Source: Platycnemis pennipes (Eukaryota > Arthropoda > Insecta > Odonata > Platycnemididae). From it: a stretch of 64,000 nucleotides of DNA. Below the pieces are notes generated by a model, which worked only from the letters and a program-made list of their open reading frames with translations, was not told the DNA's origin and did no database searches. The translations under genes were made by a program, and so were the position numbers. Position 1 is the first letter of the stretch. The number at the start of each line of letters is the position of its first letter. Positions 49,701 to 57,100 of the stretch are shown here, piece by piece. The stretch covers positions 4,157,131-4,221,130 of the forward strand of contig OW121854.1 of NCBI GenBank assembly GCA_933228895.1, in the 5' to 3' direction.

Positions 49701-51879
49701 ATAACTGTTTGAAGTTCAATACCCTTAAGCTCACATCTACCTTTATTTAATATCAAAAACCATCGTAATGGTTACGTGTTCAGCTTTTGGCTGCAATAAC
49801 TGAAGCTACATGCTCAAGGTGGGGCCTAACTAATGAAAAGTAACATAGCTCTTTTGCCTTCTCGTCACATTTCCCACGTTTCGCACTTTACCGCCGCTCA
49901 CCAGCACAATGTTTTGAGGGTAGTGGGCGTGGTCATTCCTTCCCATCAACCCCTGTTTCTGCCATTCGTTTCTCTGTGTGCTTGGGGCTCCCCTCCATAT
50001 CCTTCTAACCTCCTTGGCTTTGCCCTATGTACACTTAACTGTACACGCACAGTATTTTGTAAACTCCATCTGTGTGAAGGGGGTGAAGCCGGTCCTTCGT
50101 GGATGGTGGTTTTTGTCAACGTGCCGAACTGCGTCTCTATGCCTGCTTTTCCAAGTATCCGGGAAATGCGTTCGGAAGATCCGGCAATGTAGGGAATCAT
50201 TTCATATCCTTTCGGTTTCGGACGGTTGTTTTCGGGAAAAATTGGCTCCAACTTCATGTGTCTCCTTACGAACGACTCCGAATACCCATTTCTGACGAGA
50301 GCGGCAACCAAGTGTGATTCCTCGTCTTTTAGAGCAGTGTTCTCGCTCACCACTCTGGCCCTGTACATAAGGGTTTTAACTAATGCCGCTTTTTGCCTTG
50401 GATGATGGTGGGAGGTTGCATGGAGATACCGATCCATGTGAGTTTTCTTTCTGTAGACGGAATGCCACAGAGATCCATCGTCTCCTTTCTTCACCAAAAC
50501 ATCTAAGAATGGTAGGGTCCCATTCTCCTCCATCTCCATGGTGAATTGGATGGAAGGATTTATTGAGTTGATTTCCCTCTTAAAGACTTATAATTTTTCC
50601 GTCCCGTGGGGCCAAATGACGAATGAATCATCAACGTAGCGTAGCCAGCAAGTTGGTCGGAGGCTGCAGGATGCCAGAGCATCTTCTTCAAAATGCTCCA
50701 TAAAGAGATTGGCCACAACCGGAGAGAGAGGGCTTCCCATGGCTGCTCCATCCTTTTGTTCGTAGAATTGGTCCTCCTAGAGGAAGTAATTGCTCCTCAG
50801 GCAGAAGTCAACCCTCTTGGGGAAATGTTGTAATGCATACTTTTACCTCATTAACCAACTTCCAGTTTACGAGCAACTGTTAGGAATGAATTAAATCGTG
50901 AAGAGGGTTCACCTGAATCATTTGTTGGGAGTCAGTTGTACAATTGTCTAGGGGTTGGGCTGATGTAGTGGTTAGAGTACTTGCCTCTCTCCCCAATTGA
51001 GTTTGGATCCTGGCAGTGAAAGATATTTTGCATGAATAAGCCGGCATATACCTGTGAGGTTTATGAAGAGTATTTCTAGTTCAGTACTCTGTGTGCCGAG
51101 TGGGGCATTAACCCTTTGAGTCTCGGGGAGTGCGATCGCACTCCTCCGAATCCTAGCGAAAAGTGCCAGGGAGCGCTATTGCACTCCTTCTGTATTTTCA
51201 TTATTAATTGCTGGTAGTTAACTGATTGTTGACTGATGACATTTTAATGCGGGGAACTTTAGATTCAGAATGTTTGTATTATTTAAAATTGAGTACAGCA
51301 TTATTTGCTAATATTTTTACATGTATTATTTAAATATATTTTTTCGTAAAAATCTGCAAATTCGAAAAAAATGCTCTGGCATTTTTATCATGGTTCCAAG
51401 GTTATTTTTTGGGCACTCAAAGGGTTAAGAGTAGGCTTTGCTGTGTTTCCCACCTCTCCATTCTTCCTCCTTAACCCTTTCATTTGTACCCTTCCTGCCA
51501 GTTTGAAGCACCTTTGAGTGCGCATACAGGCTTTAAAATCCACAACTAATGATGTCCCATGTGACAGCCTTCACCCCATTCCTTTCACCTTATTCCTTTT
51601 GCCTCTTAATTAATGGCATCAATAATGTGATTGCAGGCCCACCTACCTCGATCGGTGGCAGTTCCTCGGCCTGCGGAAAGATTCATCAAGCCAGCCGTGC
51701 CTCCCCCGGCAGCATCACTCCACCCCCTGGCGACTACTCACGGCACGCCACCCGCCATGGTGGTGGTGGGCCAGACGTCCCCGAACACGGCTCCGAACCC
51801 CCCCTCCATCCAAGCCCCCGTGTCCGTCCCAGCCCACCCTCCTGGGACCTCGTCTCCAATGGAAATCTCAAAGAGTTAA
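19515..51879 (+). CDS. CCDC6: CCDC6 orthologue (whole gene, 8 coding exons)
   Basis: Coding exons are 19515-19730, 20030-20179, 29247-29479, 31019-31176, 35220-35355, 43426-43553, 46016-46245 and 51637-51879. Phases are 0,0,2,1,2,1,0, giving 1494 nt and 497 residues (human CCDC6 has 474). The N-terminus MADSASESD and the coiled coil over about residues 27-300 match the vertebrate protein along their length ([29 protein letters not shown]). So does the serine/proline motif [15 protein letters not shown] (318-332). The tail is proline-rich. Human CCDC6 is known as a coiled-coil scaffold, an ATM substrate tied to protein phosphatase 4 and DNA-damage checkpoints, and a RET fusion partner. The same role here is inferred from orthology. 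The introns are large and packed with transposons, but every splice site is canonical GT-AG. Confidence 0.96.
20030..20179 (+). CDS. CCDC6: CCDC6 exon 2
   Basis: Residues 73-122 ([20 protein letters not shown]), a very well conserved coiled-coil block. Acceptor ttttatag, donor gtaagt, and a 299-bp intron before it. Confidence 0.95.
20180..21510 (+). other. CCDC6 intron 2, proximal part
   Basis: AT-rich intronic DNA before the first identifiable insertion. Apart from a small direct repeat near 20570 I see nothing in it. Confidence 0.5.
21511..21926. mobile_element. MITE with 35-bp terminal inverted repeats (416 bp)
   Basis: The left end 21511-21545 and right end 21892-21926 are reverse complements except at three positions. 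The core is cgtttcacacga followed by acttgatcc. The interior is full of gctagta/tactagc words. No unambiguous target duplication is visible, so the superfamily is uncertain. Confidence 0.75.
22659..23571. mobile_element. hAT-type element inside Copia (913 bp)
   Basis: Termini are CATAGCTGGGCA and its complement. They are flanked by perfect 8-bp duplications agtgtatc (22651-22658 and 23572-23579), the hAT signature. Both subterminal regions are dense in ttaacg/cgttaa words, probably transposase-binding repeats. No transposase is present. Removing the element and one duplication restores continuity of the Copia RNase H frame. Confidence 0.88.
25428..26050. mobile_element. pogo/Tigger-like non-autonomous element (623 bp)
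   Basis: The left end CAATCAAACCCCGAATGG and the complement of the right end CAGTCCAACCCCCCAACGG form an imperfect inverted repeat with TA on both sides (25426-25427, 26051-26052). The text resembles pogo/Tigger termini. It separates two blocks of the Copia pre-integrase region. Confidence 0.68.
26722..26985 (-). mobile_element. LINE 3'-end fragment inserted in Copia gag
   Basis: The minus strand reads [15 protein letters not shown] and then a decayed tail like that of the fragment at 2461-2815. Copia gag-like sequence lies on its high-coordinate side and gag/pol sequence on its low-coordinate side. Confidence 0.65.
27161..29246 (+). other. CCDC6 intron 2, distal part
   Basis: No coding exon is recognised. 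Near 28705 the sequence cagggttggtacagacctgg resembles a solitary hAT terminus, similar to the start at 61517. The rest shows nothing I can name. Confidence 0.4.
29247..29479 (+). CDS. CCDC6: CCDC6 exon 3
   Basis: Residues 123-199 plus two bases. It contains two copies of a glutamate-rich repeat ([16 protein letters not shown] and [17 protein letters not shown]), as in the vertebrate protein. Acceptor ttacag, donor gtgaag. Confidence 0.95.
29480..31018 (+). other. CCDC6 intron 3
   Basis: 1.5 kb. A G+C-richer patch (about 30050-30500) with pyrimidine runs may be an old repeat, but I cannot classify it. No coding signal. Confidence 0.5.
31019..31176 (+). CDS. CCDC6: CCDC6 exon 4
   Basis: Completes the split arginine codon and reads [20 protein letters not shown], then a second coiled-coil stretch ending in phase 1 at the donor gtgagt. 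Acceptor ttgttccag. Confidence 0.94.
31275..31440 (+). repeat. diverged repeat shared with intron 6
   Basis: Aligns loosely with 43935-44080: both have aat.ttaatcataact, then ctgttattc, tttgtt, a run with aaaaagct, and ttctg.ttttaaaat. The two copies lie in introns 4 and 6 of the same gene. The similarity could be an old element or an old internal duplication. Confidence 0.4.
31484..31640 (+). repeat. solitary pogo-like terminus
   Basis: Begins CAGTGGAACTTGGTTAGTAC, with the inner motif ttggttagtaygtt repeated, like a pogo/Tigger end. No matching right end was found before the piggyBac relic starts. Confidence 0.4.
31727..33553 (+). mobile_element. piggyBac transposon relic
   Basis: Transposase pieces in order are [20 protein letters not shown] (ending about 31925), then after an inserted [23 protein letters not shown] and VRWRNNS. 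These are followed by [20 protein letters not shown] and MGGVDL (near 32870), and a C-terminal cysteine-rich tail [17 protein letters not shown] ending about 33290. The right end reads AAAAGGG with TTAA at 33554-33557. The left end CCCTTGACC follows a damaged TTAA (tcaa). Several frameshifts and stops make it non-functional. Confidence 0.78.
31922..32611 (-). mobile_element. solo LTR inserted in piggyBac (690 bp)
   Basis: On the minus strand it starts TGTAGTGAGC and ends GAGCTCCACA, with a TATATAAA box (32356-32363) near the middle, as in an LTR. The 4-mer gtac flanks both sides. The neighbouring piggyBac frame continues across (ATGTV before, RENCKL after). It is G+C-richer than its surroundings. 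The duplication could also be read as the 8-mer gtactgtg. Confidence 0.72.
33558..35219 (+). other. CCDC6 intron 4, distal part
   Basis: AT-rich, with no exon conserved in CCDC6. An exon-like stretch at 33742-33860 has splice-like edges but would break the frame. Confidence 0.5.
35220..35355 (+). CDS. CCDC6: CCDC6 exon 5
   Basis: Encodes the most conserved segment, [20 protein letters not shown], followed by [10 protein letters not shown]. Acceptor ttgttttag, donor gtaaat. It ends in phase 2 inside a serine codon. Confidence 0.95.
36018..37598. mobile_element. inner DNA transposon, 1581 bp, TA-flanked
   Basis: Left end GGGCTATTCTGTAAC and the complement of the right end GGCCTATTCTGTAAC match at 14 of 15, with TA on both sides. 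Subterminal regions repeat agcg/cgct and attctgta motifs. No transposase is recognised. Confidence 0.65.
37472..37510. repeat. perfect 16-bp-arm hairpin
   Basis: Arms gcgctatgttacgccc and gggcgtaacatagcgc are exact complements around a 7-nt loop, near the right end of the inner transposon. Confidence 0.9.
37899..38123. repeat. C18 homopolymer, CCT run and 12-bp tandem repeat
   Basis: 18 consecutive C (37899-37916) are followed by a cctcct run. About 170 bp later a 12-bp unit (ccttcagccgct) repeats about three times (about 38086-38123). These sit within an unclassified G+C-richer stretch (37900-38540) of intron 5. Confidence 0.7.
38889..42703. mobile_element. pogo/Tigger-like transposon (3.8 kb) without transposase
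   Basis: Left end CAGTAGAAACTCGAAAATAC and the complement of the right end CAGTAAAAACTCGAAATTAC match closely, with TA on both sides (38887-38888, 42704-42705). Subterminal tacgaa/ttcgta words repeat at both ends, as in pogo-like elements. No helix-turn-helix or DDE transposase frame is visible, so this is either non-autonomous or a nest of later insertions. Confidence 0.72.
39211..39725. repeat. nested inverted repeat, G+C-rich
   Basis: The stretch starting at 39211 (aaggtgtggtttcgctgggg) is about 80% complementary to the stretch ending at 39725. Between the arms, 39360-39376 and 39386-39402 form a 17-bp hairpin with one mismatch. This is probably a separate foldback-type insertion in the pogo-like element. 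Confidence 0.6.
42704..43425 (+). other. CCDC6 intron 5, distal part
   Basis: Contains a run of 12 G (42978-42989). Otherwise I see nothing before exon 6. Confidence 0.5.
43426..43553 (+). CDS. CCDC6: CCDC6 exon 6
   Basis: Residues 298-340: end of the coiled coil ([14 protein letters not shown]), then [15 protein letters not shown] and SRPLSP, likely proline-directed phosphorylation sites. Acceptor cattctag, donor gtgaga. Confidence 0.95.
44095..44990 (+). repeat. unclassified dispersed repeat, short copy
   Basis: Direct-orientation relative of 4900-7130 that lacks the central 1.3 kb. Shared words include tcatgatatcctt, atatttttgtaagcaata and gcatgcactgtga. No coding capacity. Confidence 0.6.
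45601..45880 (+). repeat. tRNA-derived SINE
   Basis: A-box-like gtggctatagtattgcc and B-box-like gttcaaatccgg lie about 45 bp apart, followed by a body with no coding content. Same head type as 15671 and 50951. Confidence 0.6.
46016..46245 (+). CDS. CCDC6: CCDC6 exon 7
   Basis: Residues 341-417. It begins [20 protein letters not shown] and moves into a proline- and alanine-rich tail. A CYACG pair of cysteines sits inside the tail. Acceptor ttcttctag, donor gtaagt. Confidence 0.9.
46382..46430 (+). repeat. solitary pogo-like terminus
   Basis: CAGGTGAGCCCCGCTTTACG and a following tacga word resemble pogo-like ends. It is preceded by a (TA)n tract (about 46368-46380), a favoured TA target. Confidence 0.45.
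46466..46977 (-). mobile_element. Penelope-like element fragment (RT core plus flank)
   Basis: The minus strand from 46977 reads GSPLSP, then [10 protein letters not shown] (catalytic YVDD at 46856-46867). It stops in phase with the larger copy and then runs into non-coding sequence. About 180 bp are nearly identical to 50562-50749, and both copies carry the same in-frame TAA. A private TGA is also present upstream of YVDD. Confidence 0.75.
47143..48790. mobile_element. hAT-type element (1648 bp) carrying a coiled-coil frame
   Basis: Termini CAGGGCTTCCACTGACTCAC and the complement of CAGGGATCCCACTCACTTTT are flanked by perfect 8-bp duplications cctttgtc (47135-47142, 48791-48798). Subterminal DNA is rich in tcacttttctcac words. 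No hAT transposase is seen. The interior encodes a decayed coiled-coil protein instead. Confidence 0.88.
47946..48404 (+). pseudogene. decayed coiled-coil ORF inside hAT-type element
   Basis: Charged heptad-like protein pieces follow one another: [32 protein letters not shown], then (after a shift back) [40 protein letters not shown] and [11 protein letters not shown], ending in a stop at 48404. The middle stretch is in another frame, so two compensating frameshifts (near 48030 and 48155) and one TGA break it. I do not recognise the family. It may be a second transposon gene or a captured host sequence. Confidence 0.55.
48929..50016. mobile_element. 1088-bp inverted-repeat element in the GIY-YIG motif
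   Basis: A 25-bp perfect terminal inverted repeat (starting CAAGGAGGTTAGAAGGATAT) is flanked by perfect 8-bp duplications gctttgcc (48921-48928, 50017-50024). The duplication length suggests hAT, though the CAAGG terminus is unusual. It is non-coding and contains the 55-bp minisatellite. Confidence 0.88.
49075..49328. repeat. 55-bp minisatellite, about 4.6 units
   Basis: Unit starts (ttttgaga or variant) fall at 49075, 49130, 49185, 49240 and 49295, exactly 55 bp apart. Each unit carries cctcac, gttgaaa or gatgaaa, and gggatggggg. Units differ by a few substitutions and no indels. Confidence 0.93.
50951..51470 (+). repeat. tRNA-derived SINE split by a piggyBac-type MITE
   Basis: Head gtagtggttagagtacttgcc (A box, from about 50974) and agtttggatcctgg (B box, about 51000-51013) continue to 51107, and the body resumes after 51428. 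Same head family as 45601. Confidence 0.55.
51112..51424. mobile_element. piggyBac-type MITE (313 bp)
   Basis: Perfect 10-bp ends CCCTTTGAGT / ACTCAAAGGG are bounded by TTAA on both sides (51108-51111, 51425-51428), the piggyBac signature. Just inside the left end is an 18-bp perfect palindrome (51127-51144, centred on CGATCG). A lone TTAACCCTTTC at 51471 may be another end. Confidence 0.85.
51637..51879 (+). CDS. CCDC6: CCDC6 exon 8 (stop)
   Basis: The last 80 residues, proline-rich ([25 protein letters not shown]), ending MEISKS and TAA. Acceptor gattgcag. It is strikingly G+C-rich compared with the flanking intron and 3' UTR. Confidence 0.9.
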   Translation, partial: AHLPRSVAVPRPAERFIKPAVPPPAASLHPLATTHGTPPAMVVVGQTSPNTAPNPPSIQAPVSVPAHPPGTSSPMEISKS

Positions 51880-53795
51880 GAAGGAACAGCATCCTTGTGA
51901 CTTCCCTTCTTATGGGCTCCCCTTTAGGTCATGCATGCTGTCTAAACCAATGCTGAATTCTGAAGGCTGGGCCCAGTTAAGTGAGAGAATGGGGAATCAT
52001 TCCCATTTACTCTGTGTAATGGTTTTGGTTGGCTTAGTCAAAAAAATATAAAAAAACACTAAAGATAATCTGTTGGTATCTTGTTGAGAGAGGTATTAAT
52101 CAGAGTAATGGGTTATTCAGAAGAAAGTTAATGACTTAAGGTGTGTAGTGTTTGCTGGTGTCATCTTTGAATAAAAGAACCTTTTGTTTTTATAGTTTGA
52201 GTTCTGCAGTAACTCAAATTTTCCAAAAGCATATCCCTGCTTTGCTCTGGAGGAAAGAAGCAAGAAGAAATCTAGATGAATCTTGAGTTGTCCTGTTGTG
52301 TGTGCATTAGCCCTAAGAAGAGGACTTTTAGTTTCGCTTCCCTCTTGCCCAATCCTATTCTATTTGTTACATCAACAGCAGCAGAAATACCATGGTGAAT
52401 GAGTGCTATCCAGCATTTGTGAATGTACACCAAAACCCATCCATGCCAATATCCATCTCTTTGAGGTCTCTTTTCTATACAGAAGGGTGCAAGTACTTCT
52501 TACATTGTGCGACTTGATGTTTGAGATTCTTGAGTAATCCTCATCATTCATTGTTGCATACTTCCTCTGGGCATGTATGCCCGTTGGAGGGTTATTTGCA
52601 AGAATGGGAAATGATAGAGGGAAAGCTGACCTTTAACCTACCCTGTATGTTTGAAGGGGCCGTTTAGCCCCTCTCTTCCCCACTCTCCCTCTTGCTGTCC
52701 ACTTATCTCCCGTTTCTATTCAATGTGTCTTCACTCCACACCAGTACGTGCACATCCTGGTTATATATACATATATATATATGGACAATGTTACTCATGG
52801 TTTTTTAATGCTTGTTAATGGCTGTTACAATTTTGCCATGAAATGCTTGTGTAACTCTTGGCTCTTTGAAAGAGTTCACTTCTTTCAGGACCCTGTGTTT
52901 TGTTTATAGGAAAGGTGAGGAGTCTTTGAATTAACATTTTGTATGTATTGCCCTGCAGGATGGATTTCTGTAATGTGCCACTGAGTACATATGTTGACTG
53001 TGGTTCCATTATCTGGAGTGGTATATGTCACATTCCAAAAAATCTGTTTGGCTGGCCTTAATAAGAAGGCTGCAATTGTGAGGTGGATTTTAAAATCTAT
53101 AGTATCCTCAAAGTTGTCCATCTTGTTATTTTTGAATATGAATTTCTTGGTTTTTTGGATTTATCAATAAATTGTATTTTATTGAAGTCTTGAAATGGTG
53201 AATTACAGATGCTTTGGGCTGTGCTGTGTAATGATGGAAAGTTAATATTAACTCCTAAAGTGTGATATGTGCGCTATGATCTACTGCATTGTTTGGTGGT
53301 GCTTTAAAATGTTCTTTACAAGGTGTTTTCTTTCTATCAAAGTACTTCTCTGTAGTTTTTCATGCATGTGTTGGGGGATAAATGTCTTTTTTTACGCAAA
53401 GAAATGATTTAAAACATTTTGAAAGACATTGATGGAATATGTGATTAATTTTTGAAGAATGAATTCTAGTTCGATCATTCATGTACATTTTACCTTAAAT
53501 GAAAAGGTTTGTATGTTTCGCGTAGGATGTGGATGTCAAATATCCAAATTTTGCTTAATAATTTCATGGACTGGTTAACAAAGTGCTTATAATAGTCTTA
53601 TTTTATGTTTTTGTTACCGCTTTGATCAAGTTTTACCATTGTGAATGCTAAAATTACAGTTTTTGAAAAGAACTTTATGATAGTAGCTTCTTGGACATGT
53701 ACTTACCGACAGTATTTTGTGCATGGTTATAGTAAACCGTCTCAATTCTTGTTCATTATTCTAAGGAGCAAATAAAGATGATTTTGCCAACTCTG
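51880..53795 (+). other. CCDC6 3' UTR
   Basis: AT-rich non-coding sequence after the stop, with a short (TA)n tract near 52761-52781. It probably extends to the poly(A) signal at 53771. Earlier signals (AATAAA at about 52171 and 53167) may give shorter forms. Confidence 0.6.
53771..53776 (+). terminator. poly(A) signal AATAAA
   Basis: Canonical hexamer followed within 20 nt by a U/GU-rich stretch (ctctgtgtatttatttg). It is the last hexamer before the FNIP promoter, so it is the likely main CCDC6 cleavage site. Confidence 0.65.
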
Positions 53796-53873
53796 TGTAT
53801 TTATTTGAAAGTGAACTGGAGGTGCCTGATGCTTATTTAAATCTCCCTCTTGCGGCTATGTCGATTGCAATCG

Positions 53874-53954
53874 GTCACATGACTGTGTATCATATTTTAC
53901 GCAAGTTCTTTTTTCCGCTCGTGAGGTCTCCCACGTGACAATAAAGCACGTGAC
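53874..53954 (+). promoter_or_regulatory. E-box cluster, CLEAR-like, in FNIP promoter
   Basis: GTCACATGAC (53874-53883) matches 9 of 10 positions of the CLEAR motif GTCACGTGAC. CCCACGTGAC (53930-53939) and AGCACGTGAC (53945-53954) each match 8 of 10, with their CACGTG cores 15 bp apart. The group ends about 128 bp before the FNIP start codon. MiT/TFE factors (TFEB, TFE3, insect Mitf) bind such sites. Confidence 0.6.
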
Positions 53955-54081
53955 GTTATTTACGGGAGTACTTCGCTATAGACTCACTGGACATCTCTTA
54001 ACGTGCGGTACAGTATCATGGGTGGCGAGTGATTCCTCAGCGCGAGTGTGCATGGACGTAGTGAGACAAAAATGTTAGCAA

Positions 54082-54167
54082 ATGGCGCTACTGAACAGGC
54101 TTTTTTCGACGAGAAAGAAAAATTCAAAGTATGTTTGTGCTCTTAATGGAAAATATGAGGGTGAAAG
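54082..54167 (+). CDS. FNIP: FNIP exon 1
   Basis: MALLNRLFSTRKKNSKYVCA, a basic N-terminus comparable to the LFQKLFSKR start of the vertebrate protein. Donor gtaagt, phase 2. Confidence 0.85.
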
Positions 54168-57100
54168 GTAAGTAGAAATTTGGTCCAATTTATGTATAGA
54201 TAAGGTTTAGTTGATGGCTGGACGCTGTCCCCTTATTTAATACGCGAATTCCGATGTGTTATTGCAACAAAAACAAACTGGATATCCTGGGGTGTTACTT
54301 AAGTCGTTTTCATTGTTTTACAGCCTTGATTTTTAATTTAGTTCACGTAAACCGATATGTTAATTACGAGGACCAGTAGGATTTCTGCTTGAAATAATGG
54401 TTGGCTTTTCTTCTAGTTGGAGACCTTTCATTTTCAACAGGGAGCAAGTTCGTGTGCTCCTGTTTAGAGAGTGTGATTGGAGGGGGCGAAAATTATTATT
54501 TGACTCTAATGTTGTGGTTAAGACAAGCGGTGATAAATGTCGTGGTAAACTTAAATTTGGAGGTCGACAGAAAGACGATGCAAAATATTTATCTTGTGGT
54601 AATCAGGTTCGTAAACCCAATCAGTAGCCTAGTTGCATGTCAATAGTGTCTTTTTTGTGATCTTCACCCCCTGTCACACATCCTCGTGGTGGCTCGCAGG
54701 GTATAAAGTAGATGTAGAATCATCTTATATCGTCGAGTGATGAGCGAGTGTCTCGTCGACGAATTTTCTATTTCTTTGTACGTAGCAGTTTCTCAAATTT
54801 CAGCAAACCAAGCCTAATGCTGATGTAAGCATGCTGGGAGAGATGATTTTCGGCTCCGTTGGAATGACATTTAAAGGAAGTGCATTTAAAGTTCATCGGA
54901 TGAAATTATCTTCGCAGCTCATGTGCAGTAAAGTGTTCCTTTCACCAAAATGTCATCGTAAGCATTTGTCTAGGTAAATGAAACCTTGAAGAAATGATTG
55001 ATTAGGGTTGTTATATGTTACGGAGATATACAATGAGTTTGAAATTTCTTTTCTCCCCAAGTGAAAGAAGTTTGGACGATTCATGTGAGAGCTCAATGAA
55101 TTGTCAAGGAGAAGCAGGTGTTCCTAGAAGCAGTTCGGATAATAGACTTAGTGAGTCACAATTATTTGAAAAATAAGAATTAATGTGGGGAAAGAACTAA
55201 CTACTACACTGTGAATACTTAAAATGAATACTGATTTGTGTTCAACTCTTTTCTTCAGCATCATCTAAAACAGGTTCACTCGATGTTCCATGGAATGACT
55301 CATTTAGTGGTCTGTTCCCCCCTGGATCTTCATTTGCCCAGCCGAGTGAAGAAGACAGTGGATTTTGTGGAGACACTTCCTTGTTGTCTGTGAATGGTTC
55401 AAGTGGCAGTGGCTATGGTTTTTCTAGTGGTGGCGGTGGGACTTCTTGGGGTAGTTTCGGACACTCCATTGGTCCCCCATCAAGCCATGGTGAGTAGCGT
55501 TTAGCTGTATAACCCAATAACCATAACTTTGTTTGAAATCTTGCAGAAATTCAGTAGAAACTATTATGTTGAATCAGGCTGTAACCTTATTTAGAAGGTG
55601 GTATTTTGGCTGTTAGAAATTAAGTAGTAAGTCTTCAGTTATTATGAGTTCGAATGTAGCCTTCTCTGATTCAATATAGTTCTCAAAAGTCTGTGTAAGA
55701 GATTATGCACCAAGTGATCGTAATTTTTCACATGAACATACATTTTTACCTGCCATTTGTGATTGTGTAATACTAGAGTAATCTTGCTGGTAAGTAAAAG
55801 TATGGAATGGCGTATTGGGGTACTAATCTTAGGCCTAGGGCACACTCCTCTGTAAAGCACATTATCAGTACACGTTTAACCCTAATGACCACAAATCAAG
55901 GTGTGATTTTCTGGCTACCAGATGTTTCTGAGAAATTTTAATGGTGCAGGAAAAGAAGCAGTTGTAATGTGAGCACGTTAGTGGAATTCTCCTGCCATTG
56001 GGCCTCTACCATCTATCACTAAGCCAACTGCGTTGAGTACAATTTTTTGGGAATTTATCCCAAATTGAATATGTAAAGCGGCAACAGCAATAGCCTTCTA
56101 ATGCTGCTGCCCCTCTACATTTTGTTAGCTTCGGTAATGCAAAGCTTCGTTTTGAAACAAAATTATGCTGCAGAGTTACAATTTGCCATACTAAGGAATT
56201 CAAAACAAGTGAAAAAAATGATGAAAGACTCTAAGAAGCCAAGGGAGCTGGTAATTTTTTTCGTCTCTATAAAGAGTATTTCCCATTCCTTACATTTTTC
56301 TTTGCTTGTCCAATCATAAATGAATTTGAATGAATGAATGTAAAATTGAAATGAATGGATTTGATATTTTCTGTGGTGTGTGAAGAGTCGAGGGGCATTG
56401 GCTTCTGATATCAAGTGGCCTAAAATTTGTAATTTGGCTGTGGTAGAGATTTTTTTCACATAGTCTCAGTTCATCCACATATGCCTAATGGAGAGCAATT
56501 GAGGGTCAGTCTGTTGGATGGTGTCTTGATCATTGGGCCTCTTGTTTCCTTCAGTTGAGAGCAGCTTGTTTAATTGTTGTGATTTTCTCTAAATTTTCTC
56601 CATTCCATTTACAAGTATATGCATACCCACATCCAACTACTTACCTCTATTGTTGCAAATGGCTGAATTCTTCTTGTTTTCATTTTGTGCTCATGCATGT
56701 GTGATTTTGTTCATTTCCTGAATAAGTTCTTACTACATAGATTGTATGTTTTCCCAGGTCTTCATTCATATTTATGGTCTATTTTTCCAGACTTTGTTGT
56801 TGATTTGGGTTAATAGAGGGCGAGGCCATAGCCATGTTGAATCACAGGTTCCTGCAAGATCATCAAAGTTAAGCAAAATTGGGCCTGGTCAGAGGTTGGA
56901 TGGGTGACCCTTGTCTATACCCTTCCCGGGGTCTCTTGTCTCCTGTCTGCTAGTGGTGGGCAGGTTGAATGTGGGTTGGTGTGATGGAGTCAAAGGGATC
57001 TAACAATAAGTGCCAGGGGGGCTCCAGAAGGCCCCCGCCCACCTCTTCAGTTCTCAATTTTTTTCAGGTTAATAAAAAGAGGAAATGTATAACAGAACTT

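Larger units (their letters stand above)
46978..50825 (-). mobile_element. Penelope-like retroelement, interrupted twice
   Basis: Read on the minus strand: [15 protein letters not shown] and [10 protein letters not shown] (YVDD at 50627-50638), then [20 protein letters not shown] and the block [17 protein letters not shown]. Then come the connector [16 protein letters not shown], a GIY-YIG endonuclease ([17 protein letters not shown], once an insertion is removed), and a C-terminal tail with IRSSVN and [10 protein letters not shown]. Penelope-like elements combine exactly these domains. A TAA near 50594 and other stops inactivate it. Confidence 0.85.

Noticed and set aside
50951..51107. Possible tRNA gene
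   Set aside because: A- and B-box-like words are present, but no acceptor stem or cloverleaf can be formed and a SINE body follows.
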